64,000 nt of DNA, from the NCBI GenBank assembly GCA_947260005.1, contig CAMYOL010000056.1, positions 56,627 to 120,626 on the forward strand, given 5' to 3'. This document shows positions 26,276-34,684 of the stretch, one piece after another (the first letter of the stretch is position 1; the number at the start of each line of letters is the position of its first letter). A program made the translations under genes and the position numbers. Source of the stretch: an uncultured Ectothiorhodospiraceae bacterium (GTDB lineage Bacteria; Pseudomonadota; Gammaproteobacteria; UBA6429; Thiohalophilaceae). Below the pieces are notes generated by a model. That model was not told where the DNA came from. It did no database searches and saw nothing but the letters and a program-made list of their open reading frames with translations.

Positions 26276-29200
26276 ATGCGAAGAAATTACGACACCGAGC
26301 TTAAGGCCACAATCACGGTCGATGACGAAAAGCAGATACGAGCCATTAACTATCTCGATGCCCCCCCTAAGATCACACGCGGCCGTGGCCGCGAAGCATC
26401 GAAGTCATTTGTCCGTACCATGGCAGTGAAGCTCAACATTGCACCGGAGCAATTGAGCAACCTTGATCAAAAAGAGTCATTTCTCGACCCCGAGGATAGG
26501 ACGGTCGAATATCGTTTCAGCGATGCGAAGACTTTCTTCGACACCACAACTTACGTTTACAGACAGACGTTTCTGAACACGCCGGTCTGGAGCGCGGGTT
26601 TGACCGTTACAGTAAAACATGACGAAGGGCGCATCATGGCGGTGACCAATACAAGCGTTAGCGGTATTGATGCCAAGCTGCCGAAGGCAAAAGACTTGAA
26701 TCGCTATCGGGACTTGTTTGCCAGTGGTGAAAAAAGCCAGGCCGAGACATCTGCGCAAAAGGGCAAGCCGACTAAAACCAGCGTCGCTAGCACCACGGAA
26801 CTGCTGTCCGAAATTATTAGCGACGCTGTCAAGGACGCCCGCAAATATGACAAGGACAAGGCTGAACCGACGCTCATTCGCGGTCGTTTCGTTGTCTACC
26901 GATACGATGTCGAAAAACGACTGCACGACCACCCGGCACAAGGTCAAGGCGGCGCTCTAGACAACGAGACCGAAGAGCTGCCGACACTACCGTTGCCATC
27001 AGTGCCTAAATCGCTCAAGGATGGAAGTTGGCGGCTAATGGCAGAACTGATTTTCCGCCTGCCATTCAAGGGTGGTCGCATGAACTGGCGCATGCTCGTC
27101 GATGTTGAGACAAACGCCGTACTCTATCTGCGCGCGTTGGCTTCGGGCGTGAACGGATTGGTATTTACTTACGATCCTATCACCAGTACCGGCGACAATT
27201 CAAACGACGCGACCCAGAGCAATGCAGTATTGAATCCACTACGCGACGATGTCGTCCTTGAAGGACTTGATCTGCCCGTGGCCGGGACGCAATCACTAAC
27301 AGGTAACCTGATTGCGATTAGCGAGGTCGAGGCCCCGGCCGTTGCGTCACCGACCAGGCCCACAGGCTCTGACTTCGATTTCGATTCACGTACCAACGAC
27401 TTTGCTGCGGTTAACGCGTACTACCATAACGACCGTTTCTTCCGTCTGGTCGAGGATCTCGGATTTGTGCTGAACGACTATTTCGATGGCACCAGCTTCC
27501 CGGTAGAGATCGATCATCGCGGCATTGGAGGTGCAAACAATGCGCATTGCATTGGCGACGGCGACGGCATCGATCATGCTTGTTATGGTCTAATCGATTC
27601 CTCGGGCGGTGATGCCATGGGCAACGCCTGCGAATGGTCAGTGGTTCTGCATGAACTTGGTGGACACGGTATTCTCTACGACCATGTGAATTCGGCGAAT
27701 TTAGGATTTTCACACAGCGCGGGCGACAGCTTTGCCATCATCCTCAACGACTTTCTCTCGGAATGGCATAACGGTGGCGCGATTGATCGTTTTATCCGCT
27801 CGCCGTTTCGCCAAAACCTAAGACGTTCGGATCGGGCCGTCGCTGACGGCTGGGGATGGGGTGGACCGAATGATGACGGCTCCTACCAAAGCGAACAAAT
27901 TCTCTCGACGACGATGTTCCGAGTGTACCGTTCGATCGGCGGGGATTCGACACGCATCACACGCCGGGAATTTGCGGCGAATATGATGGCCTATCTCATG
28001 CTTCGGGCGGTGGGAACGCTTTCGCCCGTGAGCAATCCGAACAACCCCGCACAGTTTCTCGACGCCATATTGACTGCCGATGCCGGCGACTGGACGACAC
28101 AGGATCTGTTCGGCGGCGCGTACAGCAAGGTGCTAACCTGGTCGTTCGAAAAACAGGATCTCAACGACGGCGATCCTCCAATCGTGGATGTCTACATCGA
28201 TGATGGCCGCAGTGGCGAATACGAGTTCCTTGCCGATTTCTCAAATACGGCAACGATCTGGAATCGCCGCTCCGCCGACGGAATGGAAGGTCATCAAGAG
28301 CCCACGGTGGGAACTAACTACGCCTACGTGAAAATTAAAAATCGAGGCACCTCCCAGGCGGACCACGTTGTCGTTCGAGGCTACCACTGCAATCCGCTCG
28401 CTGGGCGTGTCTGGCCCGATGACCTACAACCCATGAATACGCCGGAACTGGCGGCGGGTTCAGTCCTACCCAACGATGCGCAAGAGTTAATGGTCGGACC
28501 TTTCGAGTGGACGCCAGTCGTGAACGCCGAGGGCCACGACAGTATGGTGATGATCGTATCGGCGGCCGGCGATCCAAGCAATGCGGACAAATTCACCGCT
28601 GGCGAGGAGATCGAAGATTGGAGGCTTATCCCGAACGACAACAACATCGGGCTGAAAAATGTACGGCTGGAGCCGCGGCTGGTGACGGTCATCGCCGACA
28701 GTGGCGAATTTGGTAATGTGTGTGTGGACACCCACAAAGATATGAAGCTGGTTCTGAGCAACAGCGGGTTCAACACGCTGTCTGTAAGCAACATAATATC
28801 GTCTTCGGGCGATTTCCTGGTTCCGAGCGTCGTGGCCTATCCGATCGTGATCTGCTCGGGCGACTCTGTCGAGGTTACAATTCGCTTCGAGCCTAATGGT
28901 TTTGGCCCATCGGCGGCCACAATCACCGTTTTTAGCAATGACCCAGAAGGGCCGAGAACACTGAAGGTATCAGGGAAATCCAAACCACCACGACTGGTAT
29001 CCATCATTGCCGATCACGGCGATTTCGGTAAGGTGTGTCCAGGATCCTTCGCTGACAAGATGCTGATTCTAAGCAATAGTGGCGCATGCCCGCTGACCAT
29101 CAATGACATCAGCTCATCATCAACGGAATTCGTTGTTCCCGATGTACTGTCATATCCTGTGGTGATCGGTGCCAGGGACTCGTTGCAGGTGCCCATCCGA

Positions 29201-29776
29201 TTCGAACCCAAGGACCACGGTAGCAAGTCGGGTGTGATCACCGTTTTGAGTAACGATCCTCACGGCAAGAAGACTATCAGAGTGTCCGGCAAAGCGCCGA
29301 CAGGAAAACTGGCGGTGACCGGTTCCACATGCATCGGCGGTGTAAAAGAATGTTGCGTCGGCGAACGGACGATCACGATCTGTAATACGGGTAAGTGTGC
29401 ATTGCGCGTTACCCGTGTTGGATTCAGCCGCAAGTCCAAGCACTGGCGGCTAGTCAACAATCCCTTCCCAGCAATTTTGTGCTCCGGTTCGTGCCTGAAT
29501 GTCCTGATCCGATACAAGGCGACCGAGAAATGCCCTAAGTGCATGCAACTGGTGATCGAAAGCGACGATCCAAAAACGCCAATAAAAACGCTAGACCTCA
29601 TGGCCTACACGGTCGTGAACCATGCCGGCTGTGGCAAGACTGCATGCGATTGCAAAGACGACTGTGGTTGCGACAATGGCGATGTCAGCTGCAGCGTACA
29701 AAGCCTGGATGCCTGTTGCTTCGACGAAGAATATGTGGAAGAAGGTAAGGAAGAATCGGACTACGTTCCGAAGTGA
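26276..29776 (+). CDS. FTP-domain metallopeptidase-like protein with ASH-type repeats
   Basis: About 1166 residues. Residues about 60-140 resemble the fungalysin/thermolysin propeptide (FTP) domain (YVYRQTFLNTPVWSAGL). The catalytic-like region has VVLHELGGHGILYDHV at about 456-471, then GFSHSAGDSFAIILND. The site reads H-E-L-G-G-H, one residue longer than HExxH. From about 800 come two ASH/choice-of-anchor-D repeats (VTVIADSGEFGNVC..., VSIIADHGDFGKVC...), a third related Cys-rich unit, and a Cys-rich tail (about 1118-1150). No signal peptide is seen, so export is unclear. The ATG at 26276 has GAAAGGA upstream. Base composition is visibly richer in G+C than all neighbours, and REP-like palindromes flank it: likely acquired. 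Confidence 0.75.
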   Translation: MRRNYDTELKATITVDDEKQIRAINYLDAPPKITRGRGREASKSFVRTMAVKLNIAPEQLSNLDQKESFLDPEDRTVEYRFSDAKTFFDTTTYVYRQTFLNTPVWSAGLTVTVKHDEGRIMAVTNTSVSGIDAKLPKAKDLNRYRDLFASGEKSQAETSAQKGKPTKTSVASTTELLSEIISDAVKDARKYDKDKAEPTLIRGRFVVYRYDVEKRLHDHPAQGQGGALDNETEELPTLPLPSVPKSLKDGSWRLMAELIFRLPFKGGRMNWRMLVDVETNAVLYLRALASGVNGLVFTYDPITSTGDNSNDATQSNAVLNPLRDDVVLEGLDLPVAGTQSLTGNLIAISEVEAPAVASPTRPTGSDFDFDSRTNDFAAVNAYYHNDRFFRLVEDLGFVLNDYFDGTSFPVEIDHRGIGGANNAHCIGDGDGIDHACYGLIDSSGGDAMGNACEWSVVLHELGGHGILYDHVNSANLGFSHSAGDSFAIILNDFLSEWHNGGAIDRFIRSPFRQNLRRSDRAVADGWGWGGPNDDGSYQSEQILSTTMFRVYRSIGGDSTRITRREFAANMMAYLMLRAVGTLSPVSNPNNPAQFLDAILTADAGDWTTQDLFGGAYSKVLTWSFEKQDLNDGDPPIVDVYIDDGRSGEYEFLADFSNTATIWNRRSADGMEGHQEPTVGTNYAYVKIKNRGTSQADHVVVRGYHCNPLAGRVWPDDLQPMNTPELAAGSVLPNDAQELMVGPFEWTPVVNAEGHDSMVMIVSAAGDPSNADKFTAGEEIEDWRLIPNDNNIGLKNVRLEPRLVTVIADSGEFGNVCVDTHKDMKLVLSNSGFNTLSVSNIISSSGDFLVPSVVAYPIVICSGDSVEVTIRFEPNGFGPSAATITVFSNDPEGPRTLKVSGKSKPPRLVSIIADHGDFGKVCPGSFADKMLILSNSGACPLTINDISSSSTEFVVPDVLSYPVVIGARDSLQVPIRFEPKDHGSKSGVITVLSNDPHGKKTIRVSGKAPTGKLAVTGSTCIGGVKECCVGERTITICNTGKCALRVTRVGFSRKSKHWRLVNNPFPAILCSGSCLNVLIRYKATEKCPKCMQLVIESDDPKTPIKTLDLMAYTVVNHAGCGKTACDCKDDCGCDNGDVSCSVQSLDACCFDEEYVEEGKEESDYVPK

Positions 29777-29808
29777 TCTGTCCGGTATCTCAGGTCCGAC
29801 AAATAGCG

Positions 29809-29867
29809 CAAACCGGATCAGGGAACAATACTATAAAAAATTAGTAACAATTGTTCTCTGACTCGGT
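29809..29867. repeat. REP-like palindrome downstream of the metallopeptidase
   Basis: Imperfect inverted repeat: CCGGATCAGGGAACAAT facing ATTGTTCTCTGACTCGG, with an AT-rich centre. The arm resembles the GGGGTCAGAGACGTATT family. It could also terminate the gene at 29776. The remaining gap to 29988 shows only a 12-base copy (29875-29886) inverted relative to 26185-26196. Confidence 0.6.
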
Positions 29868-29988
29868 TGATGACAAACCATCTACTCGATTTAATTAAAA
29901 GTCTATTGTTAATATGCCAGCTCTAATATGAGCTACTATAAATTAACCGTGCCCTTTTATTTATTTTTATATTAAAATTTTGGCGCCA

Positions 29989-30501
29989 TTAAAGACCACT
30001 TGCATCATTTCGTTTCGAACTGCTGCTTTCCAGGCCGTCTTTATAGACCTGTTGATCGATATACTTTATTTGCAGTGACGCTTCTTTATTATTAATTTTA
30101 CTCACTTTACAGGTCAGTTGTATTTCTTTTTCATTTTGTTTTACGGAATAGATTGATTCATTCTCTGTTACTTTGCCATAAATTTTCTCTAATGATTTTC
30201 GTACCTTCGCTAATTCATTTTTGCAGGTTTCGGTGGTTTGTTCTTTTTCCGCATAAATTCTGAATATCTTATTCGTTCTAATGGTGACCAGCACGGCATA
30301 TTCATTAAAATGTTCGTTTTTAATGGGAGGATCAATGAAATAAAGCAAGCCCAGCTTTGTCGGGATTTGCTCTGGGATGTACTTTGCGTCAGGTTCATCA
30401 CCCAGCTTTATCCCAAATGCACCTTCAATGGGAGGTGTTGCAGCCTGTACAAACTGCGCAGAAGAGACCACCAACATTACCAATAAAATTTGTTTTAACA
30501 T
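29989..30501 (-). CDS. Secreted hypothetical protein
   Basis: About 170 residues with a Sec signal peptide (MLKQILLVMLVVSSAQFVQA, cleavage after AQA-like site). The mature part starts TPPIEGAFGIKLGD, a pattern common in small periplasmic proteins of unknown function. It has two cysteines (ETCKNEL and LTCKVS) that could form a disulfide. The ATG at 30501 has AGAGGT 7 bases upstream; the longer ORF start at 30525 would put that inside the gene. Function unknown. Next to the PhoX-like gene on the same strand, 151 bases away. Confidence 0.7.
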   Translation of the reverse strand: MLKQILLVMLVVSSAQFVQAATPPIEGAFGIKLGDEPDAKYIPEQIPTKLGLLYFIDPPIKNEHFNEYAVLVTIRTNKIFRIYAEKEQTTETCKNELAKVRKSLEKIYGKVTENESIYSVKQNEKEIQLTCKVSKINNKEASLQIKYIDQQVYKDGLESSSSKRNDASGL

Positions 30502-30652
30502 TCTATTACCTCTAAAGATATACACTGATTATCTATATCCGTTTTGCAGATGACATTCTAATGAGTTGTACTGTAATTTTTATAGATTATTAATTAATAT
30601 TCATGTTATTAGATGTCGTTGCCAGTGTAAACCGATCAGTGTAAACCGGTCA

Positions 30653-32464
30653 CTATAGATTTGGTACACCCGCTATATACCCTACGGGGGCATCAAACCG
30701 ATCGATCAATGGTGTAATTTTAACCTTTAATTCTGAGTCCATGGTATTAATGAAATCACCCTGGTGTTGGACGTTGCTCATTATATATGTATAACCATTA
30801 ATATTTTCTGCCACCTGCAAGCCGGTCGATTCGGCGCCGGCAACTAACGTCAAGATGCGCGACAGTTTTCCGCTGTCGATATGGTATGCCCATAAATAAT
30901 TATTCACATGATAACCACTGTCTTCACTAATAAATAAAACCCGCATTTTTTCCGAATAGAAAATGTTATCTGGATTCGCAATTTTATCGATTGCGGCAGT
31001 ATTGCCAATGTCATCTTTACTTATATCTTGCCCAATCACTAAGGCTCGCATATCGGTTGCCACATACTGACTGTCAATCGCATTTCCGTCTGAATCTTTT
31101 TGAACGCCCGACACTGACAACTCATACACAGCCCCGGCTTTAATTTTATCAACCCGGATATCATCTTTATCCGTGTCATGAGCTTTTAACATTCCGTTTC
31201 GAATCCGTGATATCGCAATATAAACTTTTTTATCTTTTTCATTTATAGCAACCCCTTCCATTTTATTAAATTCAGTTGTCGCCCCCCGTAATGCAGAATA
31301 ACGAATCGTCTCCAGAAAAGCGCCAGCAATTTCCATGTTATCGTTTAATTTAATATGCTCAGGCGTGAGTCCATTTGCAAGTATCGGGCTATAGCCTGTT
31401 CTCGCTTGATCTGACCAGGCAAAAATATCACTAAAGCGGGTCGTTTTGGCCAATGCTTTTATTTGCAGATCATTCGATGAACCCAGTTTAATCCAGCTCA
31501 ATTGTCCAGCCCCGCCTCTTTTACTGCTGGTTTGTTTCCATTTTGCCGCATACAATGTCCCGGCACTTAAATCTTGTTTGCGCTTAGCCACAAACATAAT
31601 CAAAGGCTGGTTTATTCCGTCACTTCCCAGGTATACCGTCCGTCCATCTCCCATCACCTTAGCCACTTCCCAGGTTGCACGCCCCATGGCATGGTGTTTG
31701 GTAACATCAGTACTGCCATCTTTATTCACTGTCACTTCCGGGATCACACCATAGTGATAGGGATTCGCCTTTTTTTTCGATTTAAAATAGAGTGCATTCA
31801 TACCATTTAAGGCACTATCTTTATTGAGCTCAACATTCCGCGCATCAATAGTGTAATTTTCTTCACTACCAAGATGAGTATTCCAGGGCGTTTGCGAAGC
31901 AAAACAAGGTAAATGCAAGCCACCAACTAAAGAAAAGTCAATGGGTCGTTGCCTGACGACCGTCAGCCGCCCCTCTGTTTGCTTAATTTCAGACAGGGTC
32001 ATACTCATCGGCATGCTTGCGTACCAGTTTTTTGTATAGCGGGCTTTTGCGCCGTTACTCAATAGCCAGTCATACTCATAATGTGTAACTAAAAACAGGC
32101 GATTAGAAATATTCAATAAACTATTTCCATCAGGAGCTTCAGAGATCACCGGTTTATTGTAAGGATCCATGATCGGTGTACCATCACTTGCAAAAAGTTG
32201 CCCGGCTGCATAGGGACTGTTATTGATTTTATCTTTGACTCCAAACAGTTTGTGATATTGCAAAGGAAATTCATTTTTAGTTCCATCTTTATAATTCAGA
32301 ACCACGCTGGATTTAGTGTAAGTAGAAGCAAATTCTTTTACCGTTCTGGGGGTTGGCGTATGAGTAAACTCGACCGACTGAATTTGACCACTATCCATTG
32401 AGTACGTACTGTTACTTAATCCAAGGGCGGTAAACATCATTAAAATGAGAAATTTTTTATACAT
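30653..32464 (-). CDS. PhoX/DUF839-family secreted phosphatase-like protein
   Basis: 603 residues with an N-terminal signal peptide (MYKKFLILMMFTALGLSNST). It matches the PhoX/DUF839 beta-propeller family: TWEVAKVMGDGRTVYLGSDG, LYAAKWKQTSS, FNKMEGVAINEKDKKVYIAI and ADPDNIFYSEK-like INPDN (ANPDNIFYSEKMRVLFISED in part). PhoX enzymes are calcium/iron alkaline phosphatases of the periplasm and are usually Tat-exported; no twin arginine is visible here, so Sec export is suggested. Whether phosphatase activity remains is unknown. Divergent from a beta-barrel gene. Confidence 0.8.
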   Translation of the reverse strand: MYKKFLILMMFTALGLSNSTYSMDSGQIQSVEFTHTPTPRTVKEFASTYTKSSVVLNYKDGTKNEFPLQYHKLFGVKDKINNSPYAAGQLFASDGTPIMDPYNKPVISEAPDGNSLLNISNRLFLVTHYEYDWLLSNGAKARYTKNWYASMPMSMTLSEIKQTEGRLTVVRQRPIDFSLVGGLHLPCFASQTPWNTHLGSEENYTIDARNVELNKDSALNGMNALYFKSKKKANPYHYGVIPEVTVNKDGSTDVTKHHAMGRATWEVAKVMGDGRTVYLGSDGINQPLIMFVAKRKQDLSAGTLYAAKWKQTSSKRGGAGQLSWIKLGSSNDLQIKALAKTTRFSDIFAWSDQARTGYSPILANGLTPEHIKLNDNMEIAGAFLETIRYSALRGATTEFNKMEGVAINEKDKKVYIAISRIRNGMLKAHDTDKDDIRVDKIKAGAVYELSVSGVQKDSDGNAIDSQYVATDMRALVIGQDISKDDIGNTAAIDKIANPDNIFYSEKMRVLFISEDSGYHVNNYLWAYHIDSGKLSRILTLVAGAESTGLQVAENINGYTYIMSNVQHQGDFINTMDSELKVKITPLIDRFDAPVGYIAGVPNL

Positions 32465-32634
32465 TCAAACTGCCTTTTTTGAATGAGAGAATACTGTTAA
32501 TTATTTCAAACATACTGTTGCAGGTACAGCCAGGCCATACCGTAATTAAAATTGTAGCAAGTAACCACTGGACTTTTACGGTTATCCGTTTTATTCTATT
32601 TATAATACAGGACAATAACTTGTTGGAGGGAATC

Positions 32635-33222
32635 ATGAATACTAAATCATTTTTCAATACTGTCACACTTCTTGTTTCTACTTTAGGTGTATCCACATCC
32701 GCTTTTGCTCAAAATAATGTTATTACCGTTAAAGCCGGTACCTATTCAATGGATGACACGGTACAAACCATAACCGGATTCGGTGGCGCAACCGCTACCA
32801 TAAACTTCGAAAAAGATGATTCAACCTTCGGTGTCGAGTATGACCGTATGATGAACAATCATGTCAGTATTGGTGGTGGTTTTCAATCATATAGCATCAA
32901 CTACACAGAGTCCGGCAGTAGAGGTGAAATGGAAACCACGTTTGTTACTTTTAATAGTAAATACCATTTCACTGAAGGCAGTTTCAAACCCTTTATTGGT
33001 GGTGCCGCCGGTTTTGTCGTGACTGATTTCACGGGTCCACTCATTGGAAATACTGCCGGACTCGCCCTTGGTATCATGGCCGGTTTTCGCTGGCAGTTTT
33101 CACTCGTTGGCCTTTATGCTGAATATAAAACCTATGTTTCTGCCGACACCGAGGACAGTGGTAACGCTGAAGTTGATGTTGCAGGTGACAGTGTAACTGC
33201 AGGTTTATCATTTGCCTTCTGA
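32635..33222 (+). CDS. Outer-membrane beta-barrel protein
   Basis: 195 residues with signal peptide (MNTKSFFNTVTLLVSTLG... ending AFAQ). The mature part has alternating strands such as HVSIGGGFQSYSINY and FKPFIGGAAGFVVTDF and ends with Phe (GLSFAF), the usual outer-membrane insertion signal. Size suggests an eight-strand barrel of the OmpA/OmpW/Opa-like clan. The ATG at 32635 has GGAGGG 4-9 bases upstream; the longer frame from 32479 lacks this. Function unknown. It has its own 170-base upstream region shared with the divergent PhoX-like gene. Confidence 0.8.
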   Translation: MNTKSFFNTVTLLVSTLGVSTSAFAQNNVITVKAGTYSMDDTVQTITGFGGATATINFEKDDSTFGVEYDRMMNNHVSIGGGFQSYSINYTESGSRGEMETTFVTFNSKYHFTEGSFKPFIGGAAGFVVTDFTGPLIGNTAGLALGIMAGFRWQFSLVGLYAEYKTYVSADTEDSGNAEVDVAGDSVTAGLSFAF

Positions 33223-33337
33223 TTTCTAATTGGGTTAAGAATTTGTCTAGCCCCTTTTGGTAACTATTTAAGAGTAGCCAGTCGCGCCTGAGTTAAATAA
33301 CTGAGATTCGGTGCAAGATAAGAGTATAACGGATAAG

Positions 33338-33362
33338 CGACAACCTATAGAGGCTGTCGTTT
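33338..33362 (+). terminator. Hairpin after the beta-barrel gene
   Basis: CGACA-A-CCT and AGG-C-TGTCG pair around ATAG, followed by TTTA. Stem is interrupted by one mismatch. It lies 115 bases after the stop, so assignment to this gene is likely but not certain. Confidence 0.4.
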
Positions 33363-33429
33363 AGAATTATAAAAAGATTATTTTTCGCTGAAATATTTTC
33401 CAGCTAAATAGATAGCGGAATAATAATGG

Positions 33430-33873
33430 TTAGCTCGCTTGTTCCAGGCGATGCATCATTTTTATGAGTTCAGCTTCATTTTCACTGATACCACAAATAG
33501 AAACGATCTCCTTAACGTCTTTACCCTGCTGCGCCAGATGTATGGCATGATCATAAGGTTGATTGGCCGATTCATACAGGTCCACAACCGGTTGAGGACT
33601 TGCTGTTCGCTGAGGTTCATTATTTTGTTTTTCAACCAGACGACGCTGACGACGCTCTATTTCCAGTAACCGTCCACCAATTCCTAACGAGGTTGTGGTT
33701 AATGCTTTAAGATCATTTCGTGCCTGTTTGAGTTCGCCTTTTAATTTATTAACCTGAAGATGACTACGATGACTTACCCACAATGCAATAATCAAAACCG
33801 TCGATGACAATAACACCAGAGAAGGCACCAATTCAAAATAAGCACTTAATTGATTTACTAATTCGTTAAACAT
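33430..33873 (-). CDS. DUF2802 protein at the end of the chemotaxis operon
   Basis: 147 residues: a membrane helix (about 16-33), a coiled-coil-like segment (about 38-78) and a C-terminal helix-turn-helix-like region (HAIHLAQQGKDVKEIVSICG, then ISENEAELIKMMHRL). DUF2802 proteins sit next to cheW in pseudomonads. The ATG directly follows the TAA of the small upstream gene without a gap. Function unknown; the context suggests motility or polar organisation. Confidence 0.85.
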   Translation of the reverse strand: MFNELVNQLSAYFELVPSLVLLSSTVLIIALWVSHRSHLQVNKLKGELKQARNDLKALTTTSLGIGGRLLEIERRQRRLVEKQNNEPQRTASPQPVVDLYESANQPYDHAIHLAQQGKDVKEIVSICGISENEAELIKMMHRLEQAS

Positions 33874-34041
33874 TTATGCATACTCATCAATGTGGTTATT
33901 GTCATCACCCTCATCCTTGTCACTTTCTTTGTCCGCTTTATTTCGTGAGTCTTGATCTTTTTTATGATCGGATGACTTTACCTTAGTCTGTGACGTCCAG
34001 CTCACCGGCGGGGTATGACGTATGTTGCTAATCTCGGCCAC
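33874..34041 (-). CDS. Small conserved-looking charged protein ending HIDEYA
   Basis: 55-residue ORF starting with GTG at 34039-34041. It begins MAEISNIRHTPPVSWTS, has a Lys/Asp-rich middle and ends NNHIDEYA. It fills the gap between cheW (21 bases) and the DUF2802 gene, whose ATG abuts its TAA, so it is clearly placed like an operon member. The same frame stays open back to the cheW stop (VVKWYGQ before the GTG), so another start is possible. I recall small proteins with an HIDEY-type tail at this spot in other gammaproteobacteria, from memory only. Function unknown. Confidence 0.65.
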   Translation of the reverse strand: MAEISNIRHTPPVSWTSQTKVKSSDHKKDQDSRNKADKESDKDEGDDNNHIDEYA

Positions 34042-34062
34042 TTGCCCATACCATTTGACAAC

Positions 34063-34539
34063 TTACAAAGCCGCCATCTCTTGCCACTCTTCATCCGATA
34101 ATAGTTTATTTACATCAACTAATATCAACAACTCTTCAGAGACACTCGATACGCCCTGAATGTATTTAGAACTTTCATCCGTCCCGACATTCGGTGCCGT
34201 TTCGATATCGTCCGTGCGTAAATCAACCACTTCGGCCACACTGTCGACCAGAATACCAACGACATTATCACCCGCTTCAATGATCACTATACGGGTAGAA
34301 TCATCCGGTTCTTTTTCAGGTAAACCAAACCGCTTACGCGAATCAATCACTGTAACAACATTACCCCGTAAGTTAATGATCCCAAGCACATAATGTGGTG
34401 CACCGGGGACGGGGGCGATTTCAGTCATGCGTAACACTTCTTGAACCTGCATCACTTTGATGCCGTATTTTTCGCTATCTAAAAAGAAGGTCACCCATTG
34501 GGTAATAGGATTATTCATACTTTCTGCAGCTTGACTCAT
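34063..34539 (-). CDS. cheW: Chemotaxis coupling protein CheW
   Basis: 158-residue CheW: couples chemoreceptors to CheA. Typical blocks are WVTFFLDSEKYGIKVMQVQE, PGAPHYVLGIINLRGNVVTV and DSRKRFGLP with VGILVDSVAEVVDL. Last member of the CheA-binding set, downstream of parP after a 145-base gap that holds no clear promoter. Confidence 0.96.
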   Translation of the reverse strand: MSQAAESMNNPITQWVTFFLDSEKYGIKVMQVQEVLRMTEIAPVPGAPHYVLGIINLRGNVVTVIDSRKRFGLPEKEPDDSTRIVIIEAGDNVVGILVDSVAEVVDLRTDDIETAPNVGTDESSKYIQGVSSVSEELLILVDVNKLLSDEEWQEMAAL

Positions 34540-34684
34540 ATCCTTAGTTCTCCTCTAAAACTCATACTAACTGGGTGTCATACTAACTATCGTTCAATTT
34601 GCCACAGTTTCCAGGTGTCAATTTCCAGTCACGGCAACACCTTAACTGTGCAAGTTGCATATCTTATGCCAAATGTTTAACGGC

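Noticed and set aside
26477..26947. 156-residue ORF opposite the metallopeptidase
   Set aside because: High G+C of the real gene opens long antisense frames; no ribosome binding site or homology.
28381..28794. 137-residue antisense ORF
   Set aside because: Same reason; lies opposite the coding frame with clear ASH repeats.
32479..32634. 52-residue N-terminal extension of the beta-barrel gene
   Set aside because: It would bury an obvious signal peptide and a GGAGGG ribosome binding site.
34600..34640. FliA-type promoter before cheW
   Set aside because: CTATCGTT fits the -10 weakly, but the -35 position has no match.
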